Shown here: positions 50,086 to 58,289 of the stretch, in pieces
Layout: every line of letters begins with the position of its first letter
Numbering within the stretch: position 1 is the stretch's first letter
The notes under the pieces: model-generated
The model's input: the letters and a program-made list of their open reading frames with translations, nothing else
The model's database searches: none
What the model was told of the DNA's origin: nothing
NCBI GenBank assembly: GCA_963718355.1
Contig: CAVQZA010000013.1
Span: 1-64,000, forward strand
From: CAVQZA01 sp963718355
GTDB lineage: Bacteria > Actinomycetota > Thermoleophilia > Gaiellales > Gaiellaceae
Length of the DNA: 64,000 nt
Reading direction: 5' to 3'
Made by a program: the position numbers and the translations under genes

Positions 50086-51040
50086 AGGGCCCGCGCTCGA
50101 GATCAGGGCGTTTGCGGAGGATCACCTCGACGCGGCGGGGTCGCTGCTCGCAGCCCGGCACCGGGAACACCGGGTCGCCGAGCCGCTGCTCTCGGAACGC
50201 TTCGAGGATCCGGACGCTGCTCGCGCGGAGGTGGCGGCGCTATGGATGGACGAGCACGCGTCGGGCGCCGTTGCGCTCCGCGACGGCCGGGTCGCCGGGT
50301 TCCTGCTCGGGACGCGCAAGAGCGATCAGACGTGGGGCGCGAACCTCTGGGTCGAGTCCGCGGGGTACGCAGTCGACGAGCCCGAGCTCGTCCGGGATCT
50401 CTACGCGTTCGCTGCGCCGCGGTGGGTCGACGAAGGCCGAACGCGCCACTACGTCCTGGTGCCGGCCCTCGACGACCAGGTCGACCCGTGGTTTCGGCTG
50501 AGCTTCGGCGCGCAGCACGCACACGGGATCAAGGAGGTGGACGCGCGGGCGTGGCCGCCCGGGACTCGCCGCGCAGAGCCTCGCGACATCGAGGCGCTCC
50601 TCCAGCTCGTGCCGCTGATCACCGAGCACCAGGCGCTCGCGCCCGTCTTCAGCGACATCGAGCTCGACGAGGACCCGGACGAGCTGCGCGCGATGCTCGA
50701 CGCCGACATCGTGAACGCCGAGCTCGGCGAGCTCGTGTACGAGCAGGACGGACGCGTCGTCGCGACGTTCGAGCTCGTCTCTGCGGAGAAGGGCTCGACG
50801 CACCGTGGTCTTACGCGACCCGATCGTGCCGCCCTCCTCGGCTTTGCAGCGACCCTCCCGGACGTCCGCGGCTCGGGCGCCGGGCTCGCCCTGACCGACG
50901 CGGCGTTCGCGTGGGCGCACGAGCAGGGGTACGCAACGATGGTCACCGACTGGCGCGAGACGAACCTGCTCTCGTCGCGCTTCTGGCCGGCCCGCGGCTT
51001 CCGTCGCTCGTTCTTGCGTCTCTACCGGTCGATTCCCTAG
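50015..51040 (+). CDS. GNAT-family N-acetyltransferase, start unclear
   Basis: Two GNAT-like halves are visible. The first begins at LEIRAFAEDHLDAAGSLLAA (from about 50093). The second carries the acetyl-CoA region ATLPDVRGSGAGLALTDAAF and the C-terminal WRETNLLSSRFWPARGFRRSF. The double-GNAT layout is common in actinobacteria. No ATG, GTG, TTG or CTG lies close to the start of homology. The nearest in-frame start upstream is TTG 50015, inside the small membrane gene, which would add about 26 unlikely residues. The true start is uncertain (perhaps non-canonical near 50093-50099). Substrate unknown. Confidence 0.78.
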   Translation: MRASRSRSARCSSSSPRTGVTSARGPALEIRAFAEDHLDAAGSLLAARHREHRVAEPLLSERFEDPDAARAEVAALWMDEHASGAVALRDGRVAGFLLGTRKSDQTWGANLWVESAGYAVDEPELVRDLYAFAAPRWVDEGRTRHYVLVPALDDQVDPWFRLSFGAQHAHGIKEVDARAWPPGTRRAEPRDIEALLQLVPLITEHQALAPVFSDIELDEDPDELRAMLDADIVNAELGELVYEQDGRVVATFELVSAEKGSTHRGLTRPDRAALLGFAATLPDVRGSGAGLALTDAAFAWAHEQGYATMVTDWRETNLLSSRFWPARGFRRSFLRLYRSIP

Positions 51041-51041
51041 C

Positions 51042-51698
51042 GTGCAGAGCCCACCCGCGATCGTCCAGCACCTCCGCGCCGACGAGCTCGCGCTGCGGAC
51101 GGCGACGGGCGCGAGGTTCGTCGCCGTGGCGCGTGACCGGCAGCTCGTGATCCGCACGCTGGCCCGCGACGCGAAGGCGGCGGCGGCCGTGGTGAAGCTC
51201 GCGCCCGGCGAGCGCGACGACATCGCCGTTCGCCGCGATCTCGACAGGCTCTCGGCTCAGAGCCCGCCGCAGGTCGGCGGCGTCAGCGTCGGGCCGGCGC
51301 GGCACGCCGCCAGGCTCCTCTCCTTCTACCGCGAGGCGCAGCGGCGGTTCGGCATCCGCTGGGAGCTGCTCGCGGCGATCAACTTCGTCGAGAGCGACTT
51401 CGGCCGCGCCCGCACGACGGCGAAGGCGGACGCACAGGGCCCGATGCAGTTCGAGCCGGCGACGTGGCGCGAGTACGGGCTGGGCGGCGACGTCTACGAC
51501 TCGCACGACGCGATCCTGGCCGCCGCCAACCTGCTCGCGGCGAACGGCGGTCGCACCGACGAGCGTGCGGCGCTCCGCCACTACAACCTCTCGCCGCTCT
51601 ACTGGGACGCCGTGCTGCATCTCGCACATCGCATGGCCACCGTCCCGACTGCGTTCCGCGAGTACTACGCGTGGAAGCTCTACGTGCGCAAGAGCTGA
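51042..51698 (+). CDS. Lytic transglycosylase-like (SLT) protein
   Basis: The 218-aa protein has an SLT/MltB-type lysozyme-fold domain in its C-terminal half. The catalytic Glu lies in LLAAINFVESDFGR, followed by the fold marks ADAQGPMQFEPATWREYG and DSHDAILAAANLLAANGG. It would cleave peptidoglycan glycan strands, but no signal peptide or lipobox is visible at this start (GTG 51042), so export is unexplained. It overlaps the convergent globin gene by 19 bp. Confidence 0.85.
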   Translation: MQSPPAIVQHLRADELALRTATGARFVAVARDRQLVIRTLARDAKAAAAVVKLAPGERDDIAVRRDLDRLSAQSPPQVGGVSVGPARHAARLLSFYREAQRRFGIRWELLAAINFVESDFGRARTTAKADAQGPMQFEPATWREYGLGGDVYDSHDAILAAANLLAANGGRTDERAALRHYNLSPLYWDAVLHLAHRMATVPTAFREYYAWKLYVRKS

Positions 51699-52150
51699 GG
51701 CCCGTCCCAGTCCCAGTGCGGCATCGCGGCCTGTGACGGGACGACGGCGTCCACGGGCGAGTAGACCAGCACGTTGTCCACGGCCCAGCGCATGTACGCG
51801 CGCATCGCGTCGCGGAACTCGGGATCGGCGGGGAGCTCGGCGTCGTCCATCGCACGGACGAAGCAGTCGAGGAAGCGCTCGCCGAGATCGCTCATGTCGC
51901 CGTTATGGGCATGCATCTCGAGGATGCCGGACTCGTCGCCGCAGCTCTGCGAATAGGCGGGCGGCCCGCCCATCACCTCGGCCCAGTACGCCGCGAGGCG
52001 CTCGACGTGCTGCGGGTGCTGGTCGTCGTGCGAGAACGGATGATTCAGCTCGGGATCGGCGAGACACCGCGCATGATGGGCTCTGGCGAGAGCGAGGAAT
52101 GCCGCTTCCCCGCCTGCGAACTCGAACAGTGTCGGGCGCACGTCAGTCAC
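51680..52150 (-). CDS. Truncated (2/2) haemoglobin
   Basis: The 156-aa globin opens LFEFAGGEAAFLALARAHHA and has HPFSHDDQHPQHVERLAAYW and AEVMGGPPAYSQSCG. The likely proximal His is in ILEMHAHNGDM. It matches group II truncated globins, which bind O2 or NO and protect against nitrosative or oxidative stress, though the C-terminus is longer. It overlaps the upstream flippase-like gene by 8 bp on the same strand. Confidence 0.88.
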   Translation of the reverse strand: MTDVRPTLFEFAGGEAAFLALARAHHARCLADPELNHPFSHDDQHPQHVERLAAYWAEVMGGPPAYSQSCGDESGILEMHAHNGDMSDLGERFLDCFVRAMDDAELPADPEFRDAMRAYMRWAVDNVLVYSPVDAVVPSQAAMPHWDWDGPQLLRT

Positions 52151-53096
52151 CGTCCGGCTCCGCTTCTCCGGACTTGGCGAGCGCGCGCCGCGGGCTGAGT
52201 GTGCGCACCATCAGCGCCAGTATCGCGAAGCCGAGCACGACGTTGAACGCCGTCTGCGCGATCTTCATCCCGACGCTGTAGCTGAGCACCGCGGTCGCCG
52301 CCTCGTGACCGCGGAAGACATAGACGATCAGGCCCTGCTCGGTACCGGCGCCGCCGGGCGTGATCGGGAACAGCGTCGAGAGGCTTTGCACGACCTGGGT
52401 CAGCAGCGCGTTGTGGATACTGGCCGTGATCCGAAACGCCTTCAGGAAGTAGTAGAGGCTCCAGATCCGCAGCACCCAGCTCGCGGCCTGCCACGAGACG
52501 ACCTGGAACAGGTAGCGCCACGGTGTGCCGAGGATCGCGAAGCCCTGCCGCACGCGCGCCCAGAACGCGATCGCCCGGCGCCGCGCCCAGATCCCGCCGA
52601 TCACGAGCAGGACGAGCAGGACACCGCCTCCGATCGCGCCGGCGCGCGGATGACTCAGCGGCCACGACCAGTCGATCGACGGCAGCTGCTTCAGCACGTG
52701 CAGGCCGGGGAGGACGCCGAGTGAGAGCGCCCAAACGAAGAGGCCGAGCGCGACGAAGAAGTCGAACAGCGTCTCGACGATCAGCGTCGCCGCGACGGTG
52801 GCGTAGCTCGCCCCGTCGATCCGCTGCTTGACGAGCGCGACCTTGACCGCGTCGCCGACGCGCGCCGGGATGATCGCGTTGACGCCGATTCCCGCGACGT
52901 ACGAGCCGAAGACCGGCCACCAGCGCACGCGCACTCCGGGATAGGCCGCGCGCAGGATGTTCCGCCACGCGATCGTCCGCAGCACCGTCCGTGCGAAGAA
53001 GAGGCCGAGCGCGATGAAGAGCGGCGTCCAGCGCACGGAGGCGAGATGGTCGTAGAAGACGTTCGTGGCGTCGACGAATGCCTGGAACCAACGCAC
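52143..53096 (-). CDS. LPG-synthase-TM/UPF0104 flippase-like membrane protein
   Basis: The 317-aa membrane protein has about 8 helices and the family segments RTIAWRNILRAAYPGVRVRW, IIPARVGDAVKVALVKQRID and TLFPITPGGAGTEQGLIVYV. It resembles the flippase-like protein at 39757. Start GTG 53096 has an excellent SD (GGGAGG). It is divergent from the UbiB-like gene by 26 bp. The substrate is presumably a lipid or lipid-linked molecule. Confidence 0.87.
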   Translation of the reverse strand: MRWFQAFVDATNVFYDHLASVRWTPLFIALGLFFARTVLRTIAWRNILRAAYPGVRVRWWPVFGSYVAGIGVNAIIPARVGDAVKVALVKQRIDGASYATVAATLIVETLFDFFVALGLFVWALSLGVLPGLHVLKQLPSIDWSWPLSHPRAGAIGGGVLLVLLVIGGIWARRRAIAFWARVRQGFAILGTPWRYLFQVVSWQAASWVLRIWSLYYFLKAFRITASIHNALLTQVVQSLSTLFPITPGGAGTEQGLIVYVFRGHEAATAVLSYSVGMKIAQTAFNVVLGFAILALMVRTLSPRRALAKSGEAEPDGD

Positions 53097-53122
53097 TGCG
53101 CCTCCCGTGTCACACTGACGCC

Positions 53123-54787
53123 ATGGCGACCCGCTCGACGCAGCGTAACCTCGGTCGGCTCTCGGAGATCGCACAGGTCGCGGCCAAGCACGGCTTCGGC
53201 TACTTCTTCGAGACCCATCGCGTCACCGATCGCCTGCCGTTTCGCCATTCCACGGTGTCGGAGAACGGCGACCGCTCGCAGCGCGGCGTCCACCTGCGCG
53301 AGATGCTCGACGAGCTCGGCCCGACCTTCGTCAAGTTCGGCCAGGTGCTCTCGATGCGGCCCGATGTCCTGCCGCCGGACATCATCGCCGAGCTCCGCGG
53401 CCTCCAGGACGACGTCACGCCGTTTCCGTTCGAGCAGGTCCAGGAGGTCGTGCACGAGGAGCTCGGGCTCACGATCGAGCAGGCATTCCTGGAGTTCGAG
53501 CCGACGCCGATCGCGTCCGCCTCGATCGGCCAGGTGCACCGCGCGGTGCTCCCGAACGGCAAGCGCGTCGCGGTGAAGGTGCAGCGTCCCGAAGCGCCGA
53601 AGCAGATCGACGCCGACCTCGCGCTGATGATGCAGGCGGCGAAGCTCGTGCGCGAGCGCGTGAAGGCGCTGGAGTTCGTCGACCCGGCCGCGCTCGTCGA
53701 CGAGTTCTCACGCCAGATCCGGCACGAGCTCGACTATCGGCTCGAGGCGCGCAACGCCGAGGCCTTCCGCCGCAACTTCGCCGGTCACCCGCACGTCGAG
53801 GTGCCGAAGGTCTACTGGAGCTACACGGGCTCGCGCGTGCTCACTCTCGAGATGCTCGAGGGGCCGCAGCTCGCGGACATCGGCGACGACTTCACGCTCG
53901 AGGAGCGCCGCCGGCTCGCGTACCTCGTCACCGAGACGTGGATGACGATGATCTTCCGCCACGGCTTCTTCCACGGCGACCCGCACCCGGCGAACATCCT
54001 CGTGCTCGGGCCGGAGCGGATCGGGCTCGTCGACTTCGGCGCGGTCGGCAAGCTGACCGACTCGGACATGTCCGCGGCGACCCGGCTCTTCATCGACGCT
54101 GCCACGGAGAACGTCGACGCGCTGCCGAAGCGGCTCACCGATCTCGGCGTCCAGTACCCGAAGGAGAACGAGGAGCAGTTCCGCACCGAGCTGCGCGAGC
54201 TCTACTACCGCTACTACGGCGCGAGCCTCGCCGAGATCGATCCGATGCAGGTGATCCGCGAGGCGTTCCAGCTGATCTACACGGTGAACCTGCACCTGCC
54301 GTCGCGGTTCCTGATGCTCGACAAGGCGATCGCCACGCTCGCGTCGGTCGGCGCCGAGCTGTACGCCGACTTCAACGTGTTCGAGGTCGCCAAGCCGTTC
54401 GCGCGCGACCTGATGCGCGAGCGGTTCACTCCCGATCGCGTCGCGCGGCGGGCGCGGAAGGAGGCGCTCGCCCTGTCGCAGATCGCGCTCGAGCTGCCCT
54501 ACCAGGTGCACGACATCCTCGAGGAGATGCGGGACGGGCAGATCGAGGTCGGCTTCCGCCACATCGCGCTCGACGAGTTCATGGCGAGCATGCAGGAGTC
54601 TTTCAATCGGCTCGTCGTGGCGCTGGTCGTCGCCGCCGGCTTTCTCGGGTCTGCGGTGCTGGCGGCGTTCGCGAAGGGCGGGCCGCACGCGCTCGGCGTC
54701 AACGTCATTGCGCTGGCCGGTTTTGCGCTCTCGACGCTCGTGCTGTTCCGGCTCCTTTGGGCCGTGGTCCGTTCCGGCCGTTTGTAG
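53123..54787 (+). CDS. ABC1/UbiB-family atypical protein kinase
   Basis: The 554-aa protein has the UbiB signature KxGQ in GPTFVKFGQVLSMRPDVLP (about residues 65-83), the Ala-rich nucleotide loop as IASASIGQVHRAVL and the ATP-binding VAVKVQRP. The catalytic HGDPHPANI and metal-binding VDFGAVG are both intact. Two membrane helices end the protein (about 505-550). Known members support quinone synthesis or lipid homeostasis by ATP-dependent activity. No ubi or men genes are adjacent. Confidence 0.93.
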   Translation: MATRSTQRNLGRLSEIAQVAAKHGFGYFFETHRVTDRLPFRHSTVSENGDRSQRGVHLREMLDELGPTFVKFGQVLSMRPDVLPPDIIAELRGLQDDVTPFPFEQVQEVVHEELGLTIEQAFLEFEPTPIASASIGQVHRAVLPNGKRVAVKVQRPEAPKQIDADLALMMQAAKLVRERVKALEFVDPAALVDEFSRQIRHELDYRLEARNAEAFRRNFAGHPHVEVPKVYWSYTGSRVLTLEMLEGPQLADIGDDFTLEERRRLAYLVTETWMTMIFRHGFFHGDPHPANILVLGPERIGLVDFGAVGKLTDSDMSAATRLFIDAATENVDALPKRLTDLGVQYPKENEEQFRTELRELYYRYYGASLAEIDPMQVIREAFQLIYTVNLHLPSRFLMLDKAIATLASVGAELYADFNVFEVAKPFARDLMRERFTPDRVARRARKEALALSQIALELPYQVHDILEEMRDGQIEVGFRHIALDEFMASMQESFNRLVVALVVAAGFLGSAVLAAFAKGGPHALGVNVIALAGFALSTLVLFRLLWAVVRSGRL

Positions 54788-54843
54788 ATCGTTCGTCGCA
54801 GTTTCGCGCGAAAAGACATCTAGGCGGGGCGCGGGCGCGGCGC

Positions 54844-54849
54844 TAGGTT
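54844..54849 (+). promoter_or_regulatory. -10 box (TAGGTT) of the degenerate regulator gene
   Basis: TAGGTT lies 7 nt before the ATG at 54857, consistent with a leaderless or 1-nt-leader transcript. Confidence 0.4.
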
Positions 54850-54856
54850 CGCCTGC

Positions 54857-55465
54857 ATGTCGACCGCGCTGCTCATGCTCGAGCCCGAAGTCCGGCTCGA
54901 GCGTCATCTCGAGAATGACGGCTTCGAGGTCGTCCGGCGCTTCGACGCGGCGGTGCAGATCGACCTCGCGCTGCTGCCGAGCGTCGAGGACTGTCGGGTG
55001 TTGCGCCGCGCGGGCCACGACCTGCCCGTGATCGTGCTCGGCGGGCCGGGCGTCGACCGGATCCGCGCGCTCGACGACGGCGCCGACGACGTGCTGGCGC
55101 GGCCGTTCGCCTACGAGGAGCTGCTCGCCCGGATCCGCGCGCTGCTGCGGCGCGTCTCGCCCCACGACCGCCTTGTCGTCGGCGAGCTGCGGATCGACCG
55201 GACAACGCGGCGGGTGACCCTCGCCGGCGAAGTCGTGGTGCTCGCGGGCAAGGAGCTCGAACTGCTCGTGAAGCTCGCGTCCGATCCGTACCGCGTGTTC
55301 ACCAAGGAGCAGCTCCTGCGCGAGGTCTGGGGCTTCAGGTCTCTCGGCCGGACACGCACTTTGGATTCACACGCCTCGCGCCTGCGCCGCAAGCTCGCGC
55401 GCGACGGCCACGCGCCCTACGTGGTCAACGTCTGGGGAGTGGGCTACAAGCTCCTCGACGGATAG
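54857..55465 (+). CDS. OmpR-like winged-helix regulator with degenerate receiver
   Basis: The 202-aa protein keeps the OmpR DNA-binding domain (about 105-200: LAGKELELLVKLASDPYRVF, TKEQLLREVWG, SHASRLRRKLARDG). Its receiver has lost the phosphorylation chemistry. The acidic pair after strand 1 is replaced (LLMLEPEVRL), the phospho-acceptor position reads LALLPSVED with no Asp at the usual point, Thr is replaced by Gly (IVLGG), and the Lys before PF is Arg (ARPFAYEEL). No kinase gene is adjacent. It probably acts without phosphorylation, by dimerisation or ligand, as known for atypical response regulators. Confidence 0.87.
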   Translation: MSTALLMLEPEVRLERHLENDGFEVVRRFDAAVQIDLALLPSVEDCRVLRRAGHDLPVIVLGGPGVDRIRALDDGADDVLARPFAYEELLARIRALLRRVSPHDRLVVGELRIDRTTRRVTLAGEVVVLAGKELELLVKLASDPYRVFTKEQLLREVWGFRSLGRTRTLDSHASRLRRKLARDGHAPYVVNVWGVGYKLLDG

Positions 55466-55719
55466 TCGTACAGCACGATCTCGCGGTAGCCGAAGCCGAG
55501 CGTGGCGATCACGGCCGCGCCGACGAGCCACAGCACGAAAGCGCCGATGAACGGCCCGGAGACGATCGCCAGTACGACCATCGTCGCGAGCCACACCGTC
55601 TGAACGGCGTGGAAGATCCGCCAGGCGAGCCTTGGAGCCTCGCGGGGTGTGGTCTCGTTGCGCCTGGCGAACCGCGGTGGCACATGCGTCGTTCGGCGAA
55701 GCGGAGTGAGAGTAGACAT
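55444..55719 (-). CDS. Small membrane protein (two helices)
   Basis: The 91-aa protein has a basic N-terminus (TPLRRTTHVPPRFARRNE) and two membrane helices (about 38-55 and 60-78). It ends in YREIVLYDYPSRSL. Start ATG 55719 has a perfect AGGAGG, the strongest ribosome-binding site noticed in the window. It overlaps the convergent regulator gene by 22 bp. Unknown function. Confidence 0.65.
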   Translation of the reverse strand: MSTLTPLRRTTHVPPRFARRNETTPREAPRLAWRIFHAVQTVWLATMVVLAIVSGPFIGAFVLWLVGAAVIATLGFGYREIVLYDYPSRSL

Positions 55720-55817
55720 GACGTACCTCCTGACACCGAATCTAGGCGCGCGCGGCTCCGCCCGCATCGGGAGAAGCGCGTACCCGATCGGGGGTCTGCC
55801 ACAGACCCTCCGGCGGC

Positions 55818-55823
55818 TATTCT
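55818..55823 (+). promoter_or_regulatory. Leaderless-type -10 box (TATTCT)
   Basis: TATTCT is followed by 6 nt and the ATG at 55830, which heads the small membrane gene-msrB pair. Confidence 0.55.
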
Positions 55824-55829
55824 GGGTGC

Positions 55830-56021
55830 ATGCGGAGAGCTTCCTGTGCGGTCACGACTCTCGGTTCGCTCGTGCTCCTGGGCGCCGGCGCGATCTTCGC
55901 GTTCGGTGCGAACGCGTTCGTCGCGGCGTTCGTGACCTGGGGGCTCGCGGCCGTCTTGGCCGTGTCCGCCTGGGGCCTGCTCGGCTACCCGATCCGCCGA
56001 CACAACCTGGAGACACCATGA
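55830..56021 (+). CDS. Small membrane protein upstream of msrB
   Basis: The 63-aa protein has two hydrophobic segments (about residues 9-28 and 30-50). Its end overlaps the msrB ATG by 4 bp (ATGA), so it is translationally coupled to methionine sulfoxide repair. A promoter with leaderless spacing precedes it. Unknown family; the link with MsrB is by context only. Confidence 0.65.
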   Translation: MRRASCAVTTLGSLVLLGAGAIFAFGANAFVAAFVTWGLAAVLAVSAWGLLGYPIRRHNLETP

Positions 56022-56413
56022 CCGAGAAAGTCGTCCGCACCGACGAGGAGTGGCGCGAGCTCCTGACTCCGGAGCAGTACGCCGTGCTGCGCCGCGCCGG
56101 CACCGAGGCGCCGTTCACCGGCGAGTACGACCACGTCTTCGAGCCCGGCGCCTACCACTGCGGCGCGTGCGGCGCGGAGCTCTTCACCTCCGAGGCCAAG
56201 TACGACTCCGGCTGCGGCTGGCCCGCGTTCTACGCGCCGGCCAGCGACGAAGCAGTCGCGGAGGAGACCGATGTGAGCCACGGCATGAGCCGCACCGAGG
56301 TGCTCTGCGCGAGCTGCGATTCGCACCTCGGCCACGTCTTTCCCGACGGCCCCGCGCCGACGGGCAACCGCTACTGCATCAACTCCGCCGCGCTGAAGCT
56401 CGAAGAGAGCTAG
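56018..56413 (+). CDS. msrB: Peptide methionine (R)-S-oxide reductase MsrB
   Basis: It repairs oxidised methionine (R form) in proteins. The 131-aa enzyme has both zinc Cys pairs (YHCGACGAELF and LCASCDSHLGHVF) and the catalytic Cys in RYCINSAAL. GCGWPAFYAP is another family mark. It is translationally coupled to the small membrane gene upstream. Its TAG stop shares a CTAG with the convergent ogt gene. The MsrA-like protein at 18770 cannot serve as its partner enzyme because it lacks the active Cys. Confidence 0.96.
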   Translation: MTEKVVRTDEEWRELLTPEQYAVLRRAGTEAPFTGEYDHVFEPGAYHCGACGAELFTSEAKYDSGCGWPAFYAPASDEAVAEETDVSHGMSRTEVLCASCDSHLGHVFPDGPAPTGNRYCINSAALKLEES

Positions 56414-56970
56414 AAAAGTCTCCCGCCCTGCTCGAGCTCGAGCAGGAACTTCTTCGTCGGCAGGCCGCCGCCATAGCCCGTGAGGCTCCCGGTCGAGCCG
56501 ATCACGCGGTGGCAGGGCAGGACGATCGGCACCGGATTGTTGTGCATCACAGTGCCGATCGCGCGCGCCGCCTTCGGCCGGCCGGTGCACGCTGCGAGCG
56601 CGCCGTAGGTGGTCGTCTCGCCGTACGGGACGCGGGCGAGCTCGTCGAGCACCTCCGCATAGAACGGATTCACGACGAGGTCGAGCGGCAGCTCGAAGTC
56701 TTGGCGCGTCCCCTCGAAGTACTCGTCGAGCTGGCGGCGCACCGGGTCGATCGGCTTCGCGGAGCGGAGCACCCGCGTCCCGTACGCGCGCGCGAGCGGC
56801 TCGATCCGGTCGTCGGGATCGAACGAGATCTTGCAGAGGCCGCGCCCGGAGACGGCGACGAGCAGCGGCCCGACCGGCGTGTCGACGAGGTCATAGGCGA
56901 CGTCGAGCAGCCCGGAGGCGGCGGCGGCGTCGCGGAAGCGGCGGTCGAGCTCGGGCGAGACGGTGTTCAC
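56410..56970 (-). CDS. ogt: Methylated-DNA-[protein]-cysteine S-methyltransferase
   Basis: It removes alkyl groups from O6-alkylguanine by transfer to its own Cys. The 186-aa protein has the N-terminal RNase H-like part (DTPVGPLLVAVSGRGL) and the DNA-binding/active-site part with VPYGETTTYGALA, RAIGTVMHNNP and the acceptor Cys in VLPCHRVIGS. Start GTG 56970 overlaps the stop of an ECF sigma factor (GTGA), so repair protein and sigma factor are translated together, suggesting stress-controlled expression. Confidence 0.95.
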   Translation of the reverse strand: MNTVSPELDRRFRDAAAASGLLDVAYDLVDTPVGPLLVAVSGRGLCKISFDPDDRIEPLARAYGTRVLRSAKPIDPVRRQLDEYFEGTRQDFELPLDLVVNPFYAEVLDELARVPYGETTTYGALAACTGRPKAARAIGTVMHNNPVPIVLPCHRVIGSTGSLTGYGGGLPTKKFLLELEQGGRLF

Positions 56971-57437
56971 AGTGCTCCCTCTTTTCGTAGCCGGCGAACG
57001 CCGGAGGACGCGGCCTGGCGCGCGGCCTCTTCACTCGAGCCGAGCGCGGCGCCGATCTGGTCGTAGGAGAGGTCGTAGCCGTATCGCAGCACGACGGCGG
57101 CGCGCTCGGTCGGTGGCAACCGGTCGGTCAGGTCCGCGAGCTCGGCGTAGGCCGCCTCCGGCTCCGGCGGCGCCTCGATCTCGATCTCCTTGTGCTCATG
57201 AGCATTTGGTTTGCGGTACTCGTCGATCGCGATCCGCTCGGCGATCGTCAGCACCCAGGCGCGCAGGTGCCGGCCGTGCTCGAGGCGGTCGTATGCGCGC
57301 AGCGCGCGGAGGAAGGTGTCCTGGAACGCATCTTCGGCGCGGGCGCGCCCGAGCCGACGCGCGAGCAGCCCGAACACGGCGTCGCGGTTCTCGTCGTAGA
57401 AACGCTCGAACGGCGGGACTGTCACGACTTCCATCAT
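56967..57437 (-). CDS. ECF-type sigma factor upstream of ogt
   Basis: The 156-aa sigma factor has region 2 (about 8-75: FERFYDENRDAVFGLLARR, EDAFQDTFLRALRAY, RAWVLTIAERIAIDEYR) and region 4 (about 100-150: LPPTERAAVVLRYGYDLSYD, GAALGSSEEAARQAASSGVR). The helix-turn-helix is intact. Tandem ATG codons (57437/57434) give the start. The stop is fused to ogt by GTGA. No anti-sigma gene is seen nearby. It diverges from the PfkB gene with a 42-bp gap. Confidence 0.9.
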   Translation of the reverse strand: MMEVVTVPPFERFYDENRDAVFGLLARRLGRARAEDAFQDTFLRALRAYDRLEHGRHLRAWVLTIAERIAIDEYRKPNAHEHKEIEIEAPPEPEAAYAELADLTDRLPPTERAAVVLRYGYDLSYDQIGAALGSSEEAARQAASSGVRRLRKEGAL

Positions 57438-57479
57438 CGGGGGTAACGCACCGCGGCGTCGAGATGTGAGACTGCGGGA

Positions 57480-58289
57480 ATGAAGGTCGTAGTCACGGGC
57501 CACGTCGAATGGATCGAGTTCGCCCGCGTCGACCACGTGCCGGCGCCGGGCGAGATCATCCATGCGGAGGAGACGTGGGAGGAGCCGGGCGGCGGCGGCG
57601 CCGTCGCGGCGGTACAGCTCGCCAAGCTGAACGGCGAGTGCGTCTTCTACACCGTGCTCGGCGACGACGAGCTCGGCCACCGCTCGAAGGAGCGCCTGAC
57701 GGAGCTGGGCGTTACCGTGCGGGCAGAGAAGACGGCGCGCTCGACCAGGCGCGGCTTCGTCTACATCGACGCCGTCGGGGAGCGGACGATCACGGTGCTC
57801 GGCGACAAGCTCCGGCCGGCGCGCGTTCGGCCCGAGGATCTGCTCGGCCACGACGCGGCGCTCTTCATCAGCGGTGACGTCGACGTGCTGCTCGCGGCGC
57901 GGCGGGCGCGCACGCTCGTCGGGGTCGCCCGCGAGCTGCCGACGCTGCGCCAGGGCGCGGTCGAGCTCGACGCGCTCGTCGGCAGCGGCGAGGACGACGG
58001 CGAGCGCTTTCACCCGGGCGACCTCGACCCTCCGCCGAAGCTCGTCGTGACGACCTCCGGCTCGCTCGGAGGCTGGACGCAGCCCGGCGGCCCGTATCGC
58101 GCAGCGCCGCTACCCGGCCCCGTGTCCGACGCCTACGGCTGCGGAGACTCGTTCACCGCCGCGCTCACGTTTGCGCTTGCTCGAGGGGACGACGCAGCGG
58201 AGGCGGTTGCCGTTGCTGCCCGCTGCGGCGCCGCGGTGATGACCGGGCAAGGCCCGTACGAGGGTCAGCTCTCCGGCGCCGAGCTCTGA
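57480..58289 (+). CDS. PfkB-family carbohydrate kinase
   Basis: The 269-aa sugar kinase has the N-terminal glycine-rich segment EEPGGGGAVAAVQLAKLNGE and the C-terminal catalytic motif SDAYGCGDSFTAAL, a variant of DTxGAGD with the base Asp retained. It is shorter than ribokinase (about 300 aa), which is common for actinobacterial PfkB proteins of unknown substrate. It overlaps the convergent methyltransferase gene by 25 bp. No neighbouring sugar pathway fixes its substrate. Confidence 0.87.
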   Translation: MKVVVTGHVEWIEFARVDHVPAPGEIIHAEETWEEPGGGGAVAAVQLAKLNGECVFYTVLGDDELGHRSKERLTELGVTVRAEKTARSTRRGFVYIDAVGERTITVLGDKLRPARVRPEDLLGHDAALFISGDVDVLLAARRARTLVGVARELPTLRQGAVELDALVGSGEDDGERFHPGDLDPPPKLVVTTSGSLGGWTQPGGPYRAAPLPGPVSDAYGCGDSFTAALTFALARGDDAAEAVAVAARCGAAVMTGQGPYEGQLSGAEL

